From Cryptomeria japonica (Eukaryota > Streptophyta > Pinopsida > Cupressales > Cupressaceae), in the NCBI RefSeq assembly GCF_030272615.1, contig NC_081409.1, forward strand, positions 651,408,468 to 651,464,467: a DNA stretch of 56,000 nucleotides, in the 5' to 3' direction. Below the pieces are notes generated by a model. That model had not been told where the DNA came from, ran no database searches, and was given only the letters and a program-made list of their open reading frames with translations. The position numbers and the translations under genes were made by a program. Positions within the stretch are counted from its first letter, which is position 1. Each line of letters starts with the position of its first letter. Below are positions 41,908-52,780 of the stretch, one piece after another.

Positions 41908-44900
41908 ATGGCTTCTTCTTCTGCTCCTGAGTTTATTCGAAACCCTACTATTGTGGAAAATGTGAAATGCCCTAGGCCCGTATTTAAAATAATTCCCGAA
42001 GTTGCCAAGCAAGATGACTCTGTAGGGGCATTTTCAAAAATTCCTAAAGGTGTAGCTTTTGCTGAAGACCCTAGGATTTATATACATTGCAATATAGAAG
42101 AACTAGGTTTCGAAGAATTGATGAAAATGTATACTAAGGTGATTTGTGATGAAAGTGGTGCTGTCAAACTCGAACACAAAATTATAGAAACTCTAGGTTT
42201 TGTGGAGATACTAAACATTCCCCAATTTTTGAAAGAAGTAGTAAGAATTATTTTTAGTGGAGCACATGGAGAATTTCTATGGTTGGATTTTGTCTGGAAA
42301 ATAACTTGGCAAGTAATTAGGGAAGTAATTGGTTTACCCTCAATCGACAACAAACCTGACAAAATAAAGAAGATTCCTAACAATAAAGTGATGACCCTAA
42401 CCAAAGCAACATCTGACAATAGGTCACTGAGAGTGAATGATATCAAAGACATCAATGTGAGATTTGTAAGTATGGTTTTAGGTTACAAGACCACACATGC
42501 TAACAGACTAAATTCAGTTTCTAGTCTTTGTATAAATAGTACTTATGAGATGGTCAACAACAATGCAATGATAGATGTGTGTGAGTGGCTAAAAGATGAA
42601 CTCATTGATAATTTAAAAAATATCAAAGGAGATAAGAAAGGGAAATTATGATTTGGAAATCTTTTGGCATGTTTAATGTTGTATTTCACTAAGGAAATTC
42701 CTAGTACAGGATCTAAAGACTTTGGATATGACATACCGGTAGGAAAACAATTACAGGAAGCTTTTACCAGCATGGGAACTGCAAAGGACAACAACATAAT
42801 TGAATACTTCAAAACCTTCCAGGCTAAAATGAAAACTAGAGAAAGGCTACCACAAAGTGTAGTGGACAAATATGACAAAGAAATATGTTTTGTTATCAAG
42901 AGAGATGAGACATGGATGGAAGTTTTACTCCCTAGGATTGTCTGGGTGATTGAAATGGGATACGAGGTAGATCTTAACATTTTGGAGACATATGTTGAAG
43001 CATTATTGGATGCACCGAGAGAACCATCAGAAGAAGTTTTTGGTAGTGCCGAGACTATTGAAAGTGATGTAAATACATTAAAGAAAAGGAAGAAAAGAGA
43101 AAAAATTATTAGAGATGCTTCTAAGCAAGTGAAGGAAATAAAGGAAAATGTAAAGAACATTAGTGGTATATCAGCCAGTGAACTTGAAAATCTTCAACCA
43201 ACAACACATATTTCCCCGATTGGCACATCATTTGGAACTGAGAGTGACAAGGCAGCTGAGTTTAAAAGAGTTGAAAGGAGGAAGATAAAACCTTCACCTG
43301 TACCCTCTCCTTCACCCAAGAGAACAAGGACTTTAAAGAATAAAAAATAACCTGTCACCCCTTCTTTGAATGATTTACTAAATGAGATAACTGATGATGA
43401 AAATTTGGCCAATGTAGACCAACTGTATAACACATTTAATGATTCAGACAAGAAAGCATTGAGAACAATATAATTTTACATCTGGACATATATAAAATGG
43501 TTTTAATTGAAGTTGTGGATGACTTACCAAATGATCTGTATAGGAGATTGGAAGTAAAAAGGATTGCAGTGATGGAATTAGATAAGAAACTAAAAGTTGA
43601 GAAACTTCTAGATGTACATCTTGTGAATTCAAAAGAAGAAATTGATGAATTAATCTCTGAGGCTAACTGATCTATTTTTGCCAGTGGACACCGACAGGTA
43701 AGTTTAATGGTAGGAAGAGTAAAAGAGATTGCAGATGAGACTGCTGATAACTGGGATATATTCTTTGTGGAGAAGGAAAAATAAGAGGAAATGAACCAGC
43801 CAAAGAAAACATTGAAAGTGTATTAGAAGGATAAGGACAAGGGAAAAGGTAAAGTTGGTGGTATTTCGAACATCAAGATCATTGACAATTTACTGCCACC
43901 TTTGGATACTGCACCTGTACATACAATTGATCCACCAATTATTACCATTGAAGATGTTACACATGATGACACTAATCCCGAATCTGAGAAACTATTCACC
44001 ATGAATGTAGATACTCAAGAAGTGAATATTGTTGTAGATAAGGACAGTGCAGAGGTTAAGGAAGAGAATTTTGATAGTAGCAACATGGCTGAGAAATCAA
44101 TAGAGACTATTGAGGTTGAGATCCCAACCCAAACATAGCAACTATTAGAAACAGAGAAACCTACTAAAGGAATAGATGCTGGCACAGGGCCACCAAAGAA
44201 TGAAATACTAACATAACTTATTGAGAAACCTATTGAGGTAGAGGTACATACTGAGGTAGAGAAACTGACAATGACTGAGACATCAAAATAGTCTGAGAAA
44301 CCCTTGCTAGTTGAGATGCAAACACAGAATGATCCACCAAAGGTAAACACAAGTAAAATGATTACAACTGATGGAAGCACAAAGGTAATAAAGGCAATTG
44401 GTGAGACATCTGACACTTCAAGTGAATTTAGACCTACAAATGTTACATAGGTACTCTTGGACTCAATAAAAAAGATAATGGATTGCAATGCTTTGAACTA
44501 CAAGGAAATTGATAACACTGTACCTATTCTTAAATTGATTGCACCTAATTGTAACATAGATCATTTTAAAGATTCTTTAGGCAAATTGGACACATTGTCC
44601 AAATTTATTGCTGACAATGTAATAACGGTTGATAAAGTGAATGAGAATACAAGGAGAATAACAAATTCTTTGATGACACCATAAAGAAGTGCACTAAACA
44701 CCTAAATACATTATTATCGACACTAAACTCTACTATTCTGGAGTACAAAGAGCTATACAGGGAAACATGCAAACCTCACTTATGATAGAGGACATAGACA
44801 AGGAGATCAGTAAAACACAAAAGGAAATTGATGACATAGTGGATAACATAATTGGTTCATCTGGTCACATATCAGTTTTTGAACAAGAAATGGTAGGTTT

Positions 44901-45195
44901 TGAGGAAAAGGTAGAGAAACTCGAGAAAGAAAAGGCAAGGATAAGGTCTAATGCTAGAGAGCTTAAAAATAAACTTGGTCCTAAGTTGGAAAATCTTATT
45001 TCTTAGAGAATAGAAATATCTAAGGCATTACTTCAAGGAGAACGATCACCGAAAGATCACATGCATCATCTCACTAACACAATCCAATAGACTGAGGCAA
45101 CCTTGAATGACAGTAAAAGGTTTATGCAAAGTCTGAATTTGGTTTTGGCAGATATCTTTCAGATTGTAACCAACCGGTTACAGACCTTGAGGTGA
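41908..45195 (+). pseudogene. H ORF2: unknown large protein
   Basis: About 1,095 codons, starting MASSSAPEFIRNP. The N-terminal globular region (residues 1-310) includes RPVFKIIPEVAKQDD, GAFSKIPKGVAFAEDPRIYI, ITWQVIREVIGLPSID and LNSVSSLCINS. MGYEVDLNILETYVEALL follows, then basic LKKRKKREKIIRD, a Pro/Ser-rich link, an acidic middle with EKPIEVEV-like repeats, and a coiled-coil end (about 44770-45195; LEKEKARIRSNARELKNKL). The first two stops (42649 TGA, 43348 TAA) leave the frame unchanged; frameshifts lie near 43470 and 44680. The same protein occurs in C and in shortened form in X. I recognise no enzyme motif. The GLP segment recalls plant-transposon accessory proteins. Confidence 0.7.
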
Positions 45196-45394
45196 ATTTT
45201 TGCACTCATTTGACTATTTTTGACAACCTTTGTCATTGATGTCAAAGGGGAGTAGTGGAGAGAAAAATACTTCTTCAAAGGAGATCATTTTCTTAGGGGG
45301 AGCACATCTTTTTGGAAACTTTTTGGACTTCTGTTTTTGGAGTAGTTTTTGGATTTTTCTCATGAGTGTTGCCATCAATGCCAAAGGGGGAGAT
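45196..45394 (+). promoter_or_regulatory. H twin polypurine tracts
   Basis: The distal tract GTCAAAGGGGAGTAG (within 45228-45255) lies in an imperfect palindrome (CTTTGTCATTGATGTCAAAG). The proximal tract GCCAAAGGGGGAGAT ends at 45394, against the LTR. Both are preceded by an ATTGATG- or ATCAATG-like half-site. Confidence 0.7.
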
Positions 45395-46186
45395 TGTTGG
45401 CATTCTACACTCTTATGAGAACAGTTGATGTTGTCATTGATGGCAACCAATTGGCAAACTTCTATCAACCCACCGGCAGTTACCGGCATTAGCAATAGAC
45501 TTCTACATACGCTGGTAGGCACTTCATCGGCAACAACAATAATGCATATCAACACTCAAGCTGACATGGAATAAACTTTGTTTATTGTTTTATATTGTAA
45601 AAATATTTTGTACAAGTCGACATGGCATATTGTGAAAGACTCATATATATGTATGAGATCTTATAAGTCATTTTGTTGAGAGAGAGCATATATGAAAGTG
45701 AGAGAATAGATGATATTTTGTATAAGGTGATATAGTTGATAGTGAAGGTTTTGGTAATAGACTAAGCTTAAATCGGTACTGAACCTAACATAGTTGATGC
45801 TGATTTAAAGAAGTATATTGTATTGGATTTTAATAATCCATTTTGTAAGTCAGTGAGACTTCTATTTTGTGATTGAGTAGTGAGCTCTAGGCTGCTAGCC
45901 TTCCTACAATTGTAGGCCCCTCATTGTAAGTAATATTTATTCATTGGCCAGAGAGTGAATATTGTGGGTCACAAATCCCACGGAGGGTTTTCCCACACCG
46001 GGTTTCCTTGTTAAATATCTTGTGTTATGGTGTGTTCTCTATGCTGTCTCTACTATTCTTATTTATCGGTACACTATTTTAAGATACAAAGTTCTTAATA
46101 AGTTTAAATATTCTTCTAACCAGTTAGACACTGATTCACGCCCCCCCCCCCTCTTAGTGTCTTTGGGATTGTCATTGATTCTAGCA
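45395..46186 (+). repeat. Element H 3' LTR
   Basis: 792 bp, TGTTGGCATTCTACACTC to GATTCTAGCA, with a C-run at about 46141-46151. It is about 50 bp longer than the 5' copy because of small indels, such as a segment around 46060-46100 that the 5' copy lacks. Confidence 0.9.
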
Positions 46187-46191
46187 ATATG

Positions 46192-46850
46192 GTTCTATTC
46201 TTTCTTTCCACCAATCCATTCTGCTATGGAGTTCTAGGTGCAGAAAGTTGTCTTATGATTTCATTCCTCTCATAAAAGTTGTTGAATTCACCACCTTGAT
46301 CGAATCTTAAGCATTTTATCTTCGATCTTGACTTAGTCTCAACCATAGCTTTAAAATTTATTAACTTCTCAAGAGCTTCAGATTTTTCTTTCAAAAATGC
46401 TACCCACATCACTCTAGAATAATCATCAATAAATAACATAAATTATTTATCACCTTGAAAAAATTTAGTCCTTGCTAGTCCACACAGATCAGTATGAATA
46501 AGATCAAGAATTTCATTAGATTTATCATGTATACTTTTGAAAGAGGTTCTAACTTGCCTACCCATTTGACATTCTCAACATATCGGATTAACAATCTTGG
46601 GCAAATCTCCGACAACCTATGTTGAACTAATCTTCACTATGCAATCAAAATTTACATGACACATCCTCTTATGCCACAACCAACTTTCATCAATCTGAGC
46701 AATCAAGCAATATTTCTCACTAGAGTTCAAATGAAAGATGTTTCCTTTGGTCTGAGTTTCAAAAGCAATTTCCAATCTAGATCTATTTATGATCTTACAT
46801 TTTCCATCCTTGAATTGTAAATGAAATCCTCTATCCACCATCTGACCTAT
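46192..46850 (-). pseudogene. pol: A integrase N-part (GAG-pre-integrase, zinc domain, core)
   Basis: The minus strand encodes a zinc-binding start (WLWHKRMCHVNF, later CxxCQMGRQ with a stop inside the Cys pair), the core LFIDDYSRVMWVAFLKEKSE, LRFDQGGEFNNF with a catalytic Asp, and QNGLVERKNRTI with the catalytic Glu. Element H then interrupts. The visible catalytic residues are conserved, but several stops are present, one (TP-stop-QNG) where relatives have Gln. Integrase inserts the cDNA. Confidence 0.86.
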
Positions 46851-47294
46851 ACTTAAAAGATTATGCTTAAGCCTTTAACATAATAAACATTATTAGTATT
46901 AGTCATACCATCCAATGATATTGTTCCCTTGCCTTTGATCCTGCATGCCTTGTTGTCTCCAAATCTGACTAATCTGCCATCAAATTCTTGCAGTATTAGA
47001 AATTTTCTCTTGTCACCAGTCATGTGATGTGAGAAACCATTGTCTATAACCCATTTAATATCCTTTTCTTCAATTTTAGCAGCTAAAGCCTTCTCCTCAG
47101 TATGAGTTTCATCTGACAGGTTCTGGAGAATCATCCTTAATAGCAATAAAAACCCAGTCTTTATTGGAGCTTCCATTGCCGGATGCACTCACCAGTTCAT
47201 CATCATCGTCATCAGTAATACCAAAATCATAATCACCATCATAATAGCATGATTTATCTTTATTCCTTCTAAATCTAGGTGTTCTCTGATATTC
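46851..47294 (-). pseudogene. pro: A protease
   Basis: A copia aspartic protease signature is seen on the minus strand: IKWVIDNGFSHHMTGDKRKF, then VRFGDNKACRIKGKGTI and NVYYVKGLS. The catalytic triplet reads D-N-G where copia elements have D-S-G, so activity is doubtful. A Ser/Asp-rich link to Gag with stops lies at about 47190-47290. Confidence 0.83.
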
Positions 47295-48230
47295 CTAATT
47301 AGGCTTATAATTCCTCACAAATCTTTCATGATTCCTAGCAGCTCTCTTAGGGCATCTAGAAGCAAAATTACCAATCTTATTGAATGAAAAACATTTAAAA
47401 GGGACTTTTCCTTCGTACTGACTTCCAGCTGGTCCTTTAGGATTTCTTCTAGCAATCAGGTCTTCGAGCTCTTCAAGTTGTCTTTCTTCTCTCTCAATGT
47501 CCTCCAAATCTTTAGCATACATCTCCTTCCAATATTATTTTGCTTACTAGAGGCAGATGCTTTAAATGCAGTTTTTATTTTAGTAGCACTCTGATCTCCA
47601 AGTTCCTCAAGCTCAAAAGTAGTCAATTTCCCAAGCAATGTATCTCTGGTAATAGGGGTACTTGACATTGTTTGGAGTTCATTGATTGCAGTAGCCTTCA
47701 TCTTGTAAGTCAATGGTAGAACTCTCAGATGCTTTGACACAATCTCATCCTTACTAACTGATCCGTCACAACATTTGATTCCCATTACAATCTCATTTAC
47801 TCTATCCATGAAAGAACTAATCTTCTCATCTTCTTCCATCTTCAAAGTTTCATACCTTACTCGAAAACCTTCAAGTTTTGCATTTTTCATTGCGTGGTCA
47901 CCTTCATAAAGAGTTTCAAGCTTTGTCCAAATCAGCTTTGCATTTTCCAAGTCTATGGAATTCAATAACATTTCGTTAGATATGGCGCTTAACAATGCTT
48001 CTTTTTCTCTAACATCATTTTCAGCTCTCTTCCATTCATTAGTAGGTGCCAATGTTCCAAAAATTAGGATCATGAGGTATATACCTTTTCTCTACTATCT
48101 CCCAAACTTCAGCTCCAAGACATCTGAGATGAATCTTCATTCACTCCTTCCATATTTTGTAGTTTGTACCATCAAATTTGTGACTCTCCTTCTGATAAGG
48201 ATTGAATGTAAAACTTGATGTAGTTGCCAA
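47295..48230 (-). pseudogene. gag: A gag
   Basis: Copia Gag: KFDGTNYKIWKE near the N-terminus, then AKLIWTKLETLYEGD, LEGFRVRYETLKM, ISSFMDRVNEIV and ILSKHLRVLPLTY-like segments (UBN2-type Gag), and one zinc knuckle CFSFNKIGNFASRC, changed from C-x2-C-x4-H. The expected start codon is TTG instead of ATG (48228-48230, before ATTSS). A TGA follows KIWKE, and frame changes lie near 48070 and 47520. Gag forms the particle that packages the RNA. Confidence 0.85.
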
Positions 48231-48274
48231 TGGATCTCCTCAAGTAGTTAAGCTTCTGCAAAGAGGACCTTTCT

Positions 48275-48285
48275 CTGATACCAAT
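48275..48285 (-). promoter_or_regulatory. A primer-binding site
   Basis: The minus strand reads AATTGGTATCAGAGA directly after the LTR end TCTAACA, a tRNA-Met-type primer site. Confidence 0.85.
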
Positions 48286-49395
48286 TGTTAGACAGATCTG
48301 ATATCTAGAGAAAACTGAGGGGGGGGGGGTGAACCAATTTACTATTATAAATCAAAACTATTGCATATCAAAAACCATTAAACCGGAGCACAAATAAACC
48401 AACACAATGAAGGATAAAACATGAAATCACAATACACGCAACACCAATATTTTAACGTGGAAAACCAAGTAAAGGGAAAAACCACAGTGGGAAACCCTAC
48501 CCACAATTAGATAATACTTTTATGATAGTATGTGAAATAATTACATTGGGGATTGCACTTGCAATAAGGCCAACCGCCTAGAGCTCATTGCTCAATAGAA
48601 AAAGAAGTATCACTAACTTACAAAACATCAGAATAGAATCCAAAAAGAATGAACTGTGAAAGTAGCATCTACTAATGATTAATACAATTTTGGTTAAGTA
48701 CACATGTCTGCCTTGCAATAAATTACATGAATAAGTCACCTATAAATACAGATGATCAACCTTATTGACAAGGTTAGCTAAACCCTAAACCCATAAACCT
48801 ATTATTATTAAAATTACATCACATGATACCATCGAACCAATATTATGATTTATATTACATATCATGGACCTAATTCAAATAACCAAACAATTCCATTTGC
48901 TAGAAATTCTATTAAGACCGAAATCCAACACGCTTCACCAACCGGTAGAAACCCTCAATGAAGTAATATAGAAAGTCTAATCGGATCCAAATAGGACCAC
49001 CTTAACAACATGCCATCCAATGAAAAGTCACCAAACACTCAAAATATGACCAAGAAGCACCTTCAACATGATAGAAACTAATTCCATAAGCCATACCAAA
49101 ATCGTCTGACCAAAACATCAAATATCACTTATTGGTAAAGCTAACCAGTACTAGGAAATACCAACTGGGAACAAAAGCGATAGCAACTAGAGTAGAAAAT
49201 CATGAACCAATAGAATGTGGCAAACATATAACCATCCAGAGTAAGAATCCAAAATCAATTCCAGTGATCTGATCATACTAGATCAAAATCATAGCCAAAA
49301 CCAAGATGATCACCAAGACTAACCAAGATAGGTCCAATCGGCATACAATGTTGATATCAATGAGAAAACTAAAACAAATCCAACATATGCCAAAA
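48286..49395 (-). repeat. Element A 5' LTR
   Basis: 1,110 bp. Boundaries: TGTTAGACAG at 48286 (plus) and ATGCCAAAAA at 49395, where ATGCCAACA is expected. It has a G-run at about 48319 (a C-run in the element's sense). It matches the remnant at 17258-17373 and, over about 680 bp, the next LTR at 49483. Confidence 0.88.
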
Positions 49396-49482
49396 ATATC
49401 CCCCTTTGGCATTGATGGCAACACTAAATATGAAAAACATCCAAGTGCTAAGGAATGCCAACTATCTCCCTCAAAGATATGA
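49396..49482 (-). other. 87-bp internal remnant between two LTRs
   Basis: Matches the internal sequence next to A's 3' LTR (17374-17460), including the polypurine tract and the CTCCCTCAAAGATATGA segment. It shows that the LTR on its left once served as a 3' LTR of another copy. Confidence 0.75.
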
Positions 49483-50163
49483 TAGATCTGATATCGAGAG
49501 TAAAATGAGAGGGGGGAGGGGTGAACCAGTTTACTAACAGAAGTCAAAACTATTGCATATCAAAACCTTTGAACCAAAGCACAAAGAAACCAACACAATG
49601 AAGGATAAAACATGAAAGCACAGTACACACAACACCAATATTTTGACGTGGAAATCTCGGTAAAGGAAAAAACCATGGTGGGAAACCCTACCCACAATCA
49701 GATAATACTTTTGCAATAGTATCTGAAATAATTACAATGGGGATTGTACTTGCAATCAGGGTAACCACCTAGAGCTCACTTCTCATAACAAAAAGAAGTT
49801 TCATTGACTTACAAAACATTAGACTACAATCTAGAAAGAATGAACTATGAAAGTAGCATCTACTAATGCTTGATACAGTTTTGGTTAAACACAAATCTCT
49901 GCCCTACAATACAAAACCTTCTCAAACCTTTGGTGAATGATATAACCTTGTTCACACATAAACCACTCTCTGATAATGCAGACATAACCAATCCATAACC
50001 TTCTATACCAATTACATGAATAAGTCATCTATAAATACAAATCATCAACCTTATTGACAAGGTCGGCTAAACCCTAAAACCATAAACCCATAATAACAAA
50101 AATTACATTACACGATATCACTGGACCAATATTATGATTTACATTACATAGAAAAAACCTAAA
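49483..50163 (-). repeat. Third copia LTR, truncated by F
   Basis: Close match to 48286 onward, starting at AGATCTGATATCGAGAG and including the G-rich run, until F enters at 50164. The remaining LTR, if present, lies beyond the window. It has about 120 bp (around 49900-50020) that the neighbouring A LTR lacks. Confidence 0.8.
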
Positions 50164-50930
50164 TGATGCAGGAGAATTCCCAGCTCATAGAAATATTGTA
50201 TCAACCAAAAATATTTCCTTTGTGTTTTTCTTTTTGTTTGTAGTTTCAAAATTTGTTTTTGTGTCCCAGATTTGGCTCACTGGATCCTGTATAGTTGGAT
50301 TCTACTTTAACACTTGAACATCTTCCTTATTCCCAAACCGTAGAGCATTTGGATTTTTTTTGGCAAGTTATCACTATTGGTTTCCATGACAATTTCTTGT
50401 TACCGATTGACAATTTCCTACTACCAGTTCCCTTGCATAGCTTGCGAAGCCCTAAGCATTGATTCTGATGTTCCTTGGAGTGTGGCCAACCTTTTCCCAC
50501 AATCTACACTTCATCCTTTGGATTTTCTAGAGGAATCTCTTGGTGGAGGATGACCTTGTTGGTTTTACACGTTAGGTCTTGTTCTTCGGGTTTTGATCCC
50601 TTTTTGGGCCGACCAAATCCCCTTGGATTGTATAAATTATTGTAATTGAGCATTGGAATTAAATCAAGTTCTTAGACTAAGCATATAAGATAGATCTTAA
50701 GATTCAAGGTCCTGATTATGACCTATTATGTACTTTGAGCATGTTTTAGCAGGCTTGTGAGCCAATTTCTGTAACCTGGTTGTTACCAGTTGGTTGTAAT
50801 CAGTTTTAATGAAATGAAACAATCTTTTCTGCATTACCTCCATCATATCTTTGTCTTTCTATTGTGTTTACTCTTGTTGAAAAATCTGAAATGATCTCTT
50901 TGAGGTCCCTCCTAACCGGTGACTACTTCA
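50164..50930 (+). repeat. Element F 5' LTR
   Basis: 767 bp, TGATGCAGG to ACTACTTCA, with TATAAAT at 50631-50637. The first about 70 bases share blocks with D (GTATCAACCAAAAATATTTCC). The 3' copy is not in the window. Confidence 0.85.
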
Positions 50931-51040
50931 AGTGGTATCAGAGTGAGTTTTCTTTCTGGAGGTTGCGTTGTCCTGATAATTTTGTTGTAGGGTGGTGGAT
51001 TATGGATCTGACCTGCAACTACAGAGGACTGGCCTAAAAG
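50931..51040 (+). promoter_or_regulatory. F primer-binding site and leader
   Basis: AGTGGTATCAGAGTGAG at 50931-50947 is a tRNA-Met-type primer site adjoining the LTR end. A short leader follows. Confidence 0.85.
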
Positions 51041-52216
51041 ATGGTAGAAAGAGGAACTAGGAATGGTGGAGCGCGTGAGAATGCAGACCCTACTGTGATG
51101 GAAATATTACGAGGGATAACAACCCGATTGGAAGCCATGGAGATAGCCTAGAGAAGAGGCCAACACATTGAAGATGTAAGTGAAGATGAAGGAGAAGAAT
51201 CCCTGACAGAACAAGTAAACCCATCAGTGGTTGATTCGGATGAGGAAAGGTTTTTGAGGGTTTTGAGTAGGGCGAATACTAAACCTCATTTTACCACACC
51301 GAAATATGATGGAAATTTAGATTTGGATGAATTGATGGATTGGATCTCAGAGATGGAGAAATATTTTGATTTTGAAAACACTGCATAAGAAAGGAAGGTG
51401 AAATATGCCTATACCCAGTTGAAAGGTCATGCATCTCTTTGGTGGGGAAATTTACAAGTTGATAGATAGAGAAGAGGTAAAGAGAAGATTAAGACATGGG
51501 ATCGGATGATTGCTAAGTTGAAATCAAAATTTATGGTAGCTGATTATCAAGTGAATTTGTTCCAAAAGTTGTAGAATTTGAGACAGAAGGAATCTAGTGT
51601 GAAGGAATACACTGAAGCATTTTAAAGGTTGAATATCAGATTCAGACATGTTGATGATGAAGTTGAACAAGTTGCAAGATATTTGAATGGATTGTGGGTG
51701 TCTATACAAGATGAATTTATTTTGATCAAATTATAGAGTGTTGAAGAGGCTTACTAGTATGCCCTAAAGGTAGAAGAGAAGCTAAACAAAAGACATGAGT
51801 AGAGCTAGATAGACAAAGGTGGAAGGTTTACTAGAGGAAGAGTTCAAGGAGGAAGAGGATATACCAGAGGTAGAAGAACCTGTACATATCAGAACAAGAA
51901 CAAGGAAGTGAACAAATAAGGTAATTCATACCAGAAAGATGATAGAAATTTCTACCGAAGGAGAGAATCGGATGGCTACCAGAATGAGAATTTTGGAAGA
52001 AAAGACAAGAGAACATTTAGAGGAACTTTCTATAAGTGTGGAGGAGAAGGACATCATGATTTTGAGTGTAAGAAGACAGAGAAAATTAGAAGAGAAGTAG
52101 TGGTGGAAGAAAACTCCACCGGATTAGACAATAAATCGAAAGATGGAGAACTGTTGATGATGAGGAGAGCTTTATGTCATATTGGGAGAGATGAAGAGCC
52201 CTTGTAGAGGAAGAAT
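51041..52216 (+). pseudogene. gag: F gag
   Basis: Starts MVERGTRNGGAREN. Core: LDELMDWISEMEKYFDFEN, YAYTQLKGHASLWWGNLQ, MIAKLKSKFMVADYQ and ARYLNGLWVSIQDEF, then an Arg/Gly-rich part and a degraded knuckle (FYKCGGEGHHDFEC, first Cys lost). About a dozen stops, nearly all TAG or TAA at positions where D or other relatives have Gln (for example KL-stop-NLRQKES and AY-stop-YALK). The frame is otherwise continuous. It matches D's gag. Confidence 0.85.
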
Positions 52217-52780
52217 TTGTTCAAGACCAGATGTAAGGTATCCGGTAAGTGTTTTAAAGTTGTTATTGATAGTGGTAGTTCAGATAATCTTATTTCAAAA
52301 GAGATGGTGAATAAGTTGAATTTGGAGAGATTGAAACATCCTAAACCTTATCAGATAGCATGGATTCAGGATGAACATAAGTTGTTAGTAAGTGAGAAAT
52401 GTTTGGTGAAATTGAAAATTGGGAACTATCATGATGAAGTCTTGTGTGATATTATGCCTATGGATATTTGTCATCTTTTATTGGGTAGACCTTGGTAGTT
52501 TGATTGACAAGCCATACATAATGGGAGGAAGAATACATACACTATTGTGGCTAACGGGATGAAGCAAACCTTGTTGCCCTTGGAGGAACCTTTGAGGAAT
52601 GAAGTTTGTATGAATGCTAGAATCTGTTTGGTAGATGGAAGGAAATTCCTGGATGGATTGAGACATGAGAATGTGTGTTTTTCCTTAATTCCTAGGAAGA
52701 CTGAGAATTTGGAGCATGAAGAGCAACAACCAGAAGAGAAAATATTTACTGACAGAATATGAATACATCATTTCAGATAA
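52217..52780 (+). pseudogene. pro: F protease and linker
   Basis: VVIDSGSSDNLISKEMVNKL keeps the catalytic D-S-G. The domain ends CHLLLGRPW, followed by TAG and then TGA, where PWQFDRQ is usual. The linker continues open at 52547-52762 and contains LVDGRKFLDGL. Confidence 0.85.

Larger units (their letters stand above)
39679..46186 (+). mobile_element. Element H: non-autonomous Sirevirus-like copia element (most complete family copy)
   Basis: LTRs 39679-40419 and 45395-46186, with the perfect TSD ATATG (39674-39678 and 46187-46191) inside the integrase of A. Internal order: primer site, ORF1 (coiled coil, CCHC), spacer, ORF2 (about 1,095 codons), twin polypurine tracts. No pol genes are present. 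The LTRs differ by substitutions and indels. Within the window it is the fullest uninterrupted copy of the X/C/H family. Confidence 0.9.
17258..49395 (-). mobile_element. Element A: Ty1/copia retrotransposon with gag-pol, split by D, E and H
   Basis: A minus-strand copia element. Read from high to low coordinates: 5' LTR (48286-49395), tRNA-Met-type primer site, gag, protease, integrase (interrupted by H), RT (interrupted by E), RNase H (interrupted by D), twin polypurine tracts and a 116-bp 3' LTR remnant. Removing the three insertions and one TSD copy each restores continuous protein homology at every junction, which confirms the assignment. The copia order (integrase before RT), the LTR motifs and the tracts suggest a Sirevirus-like lineage. 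All coding parts carry stops. Confidence 0.88.

Noticed and set aside
42543-43160. 205-codon minus-strand ORF within H
   Set aside because: Antisense shadow of ORF2; the plus-strand frame is the one conserved in C and X.
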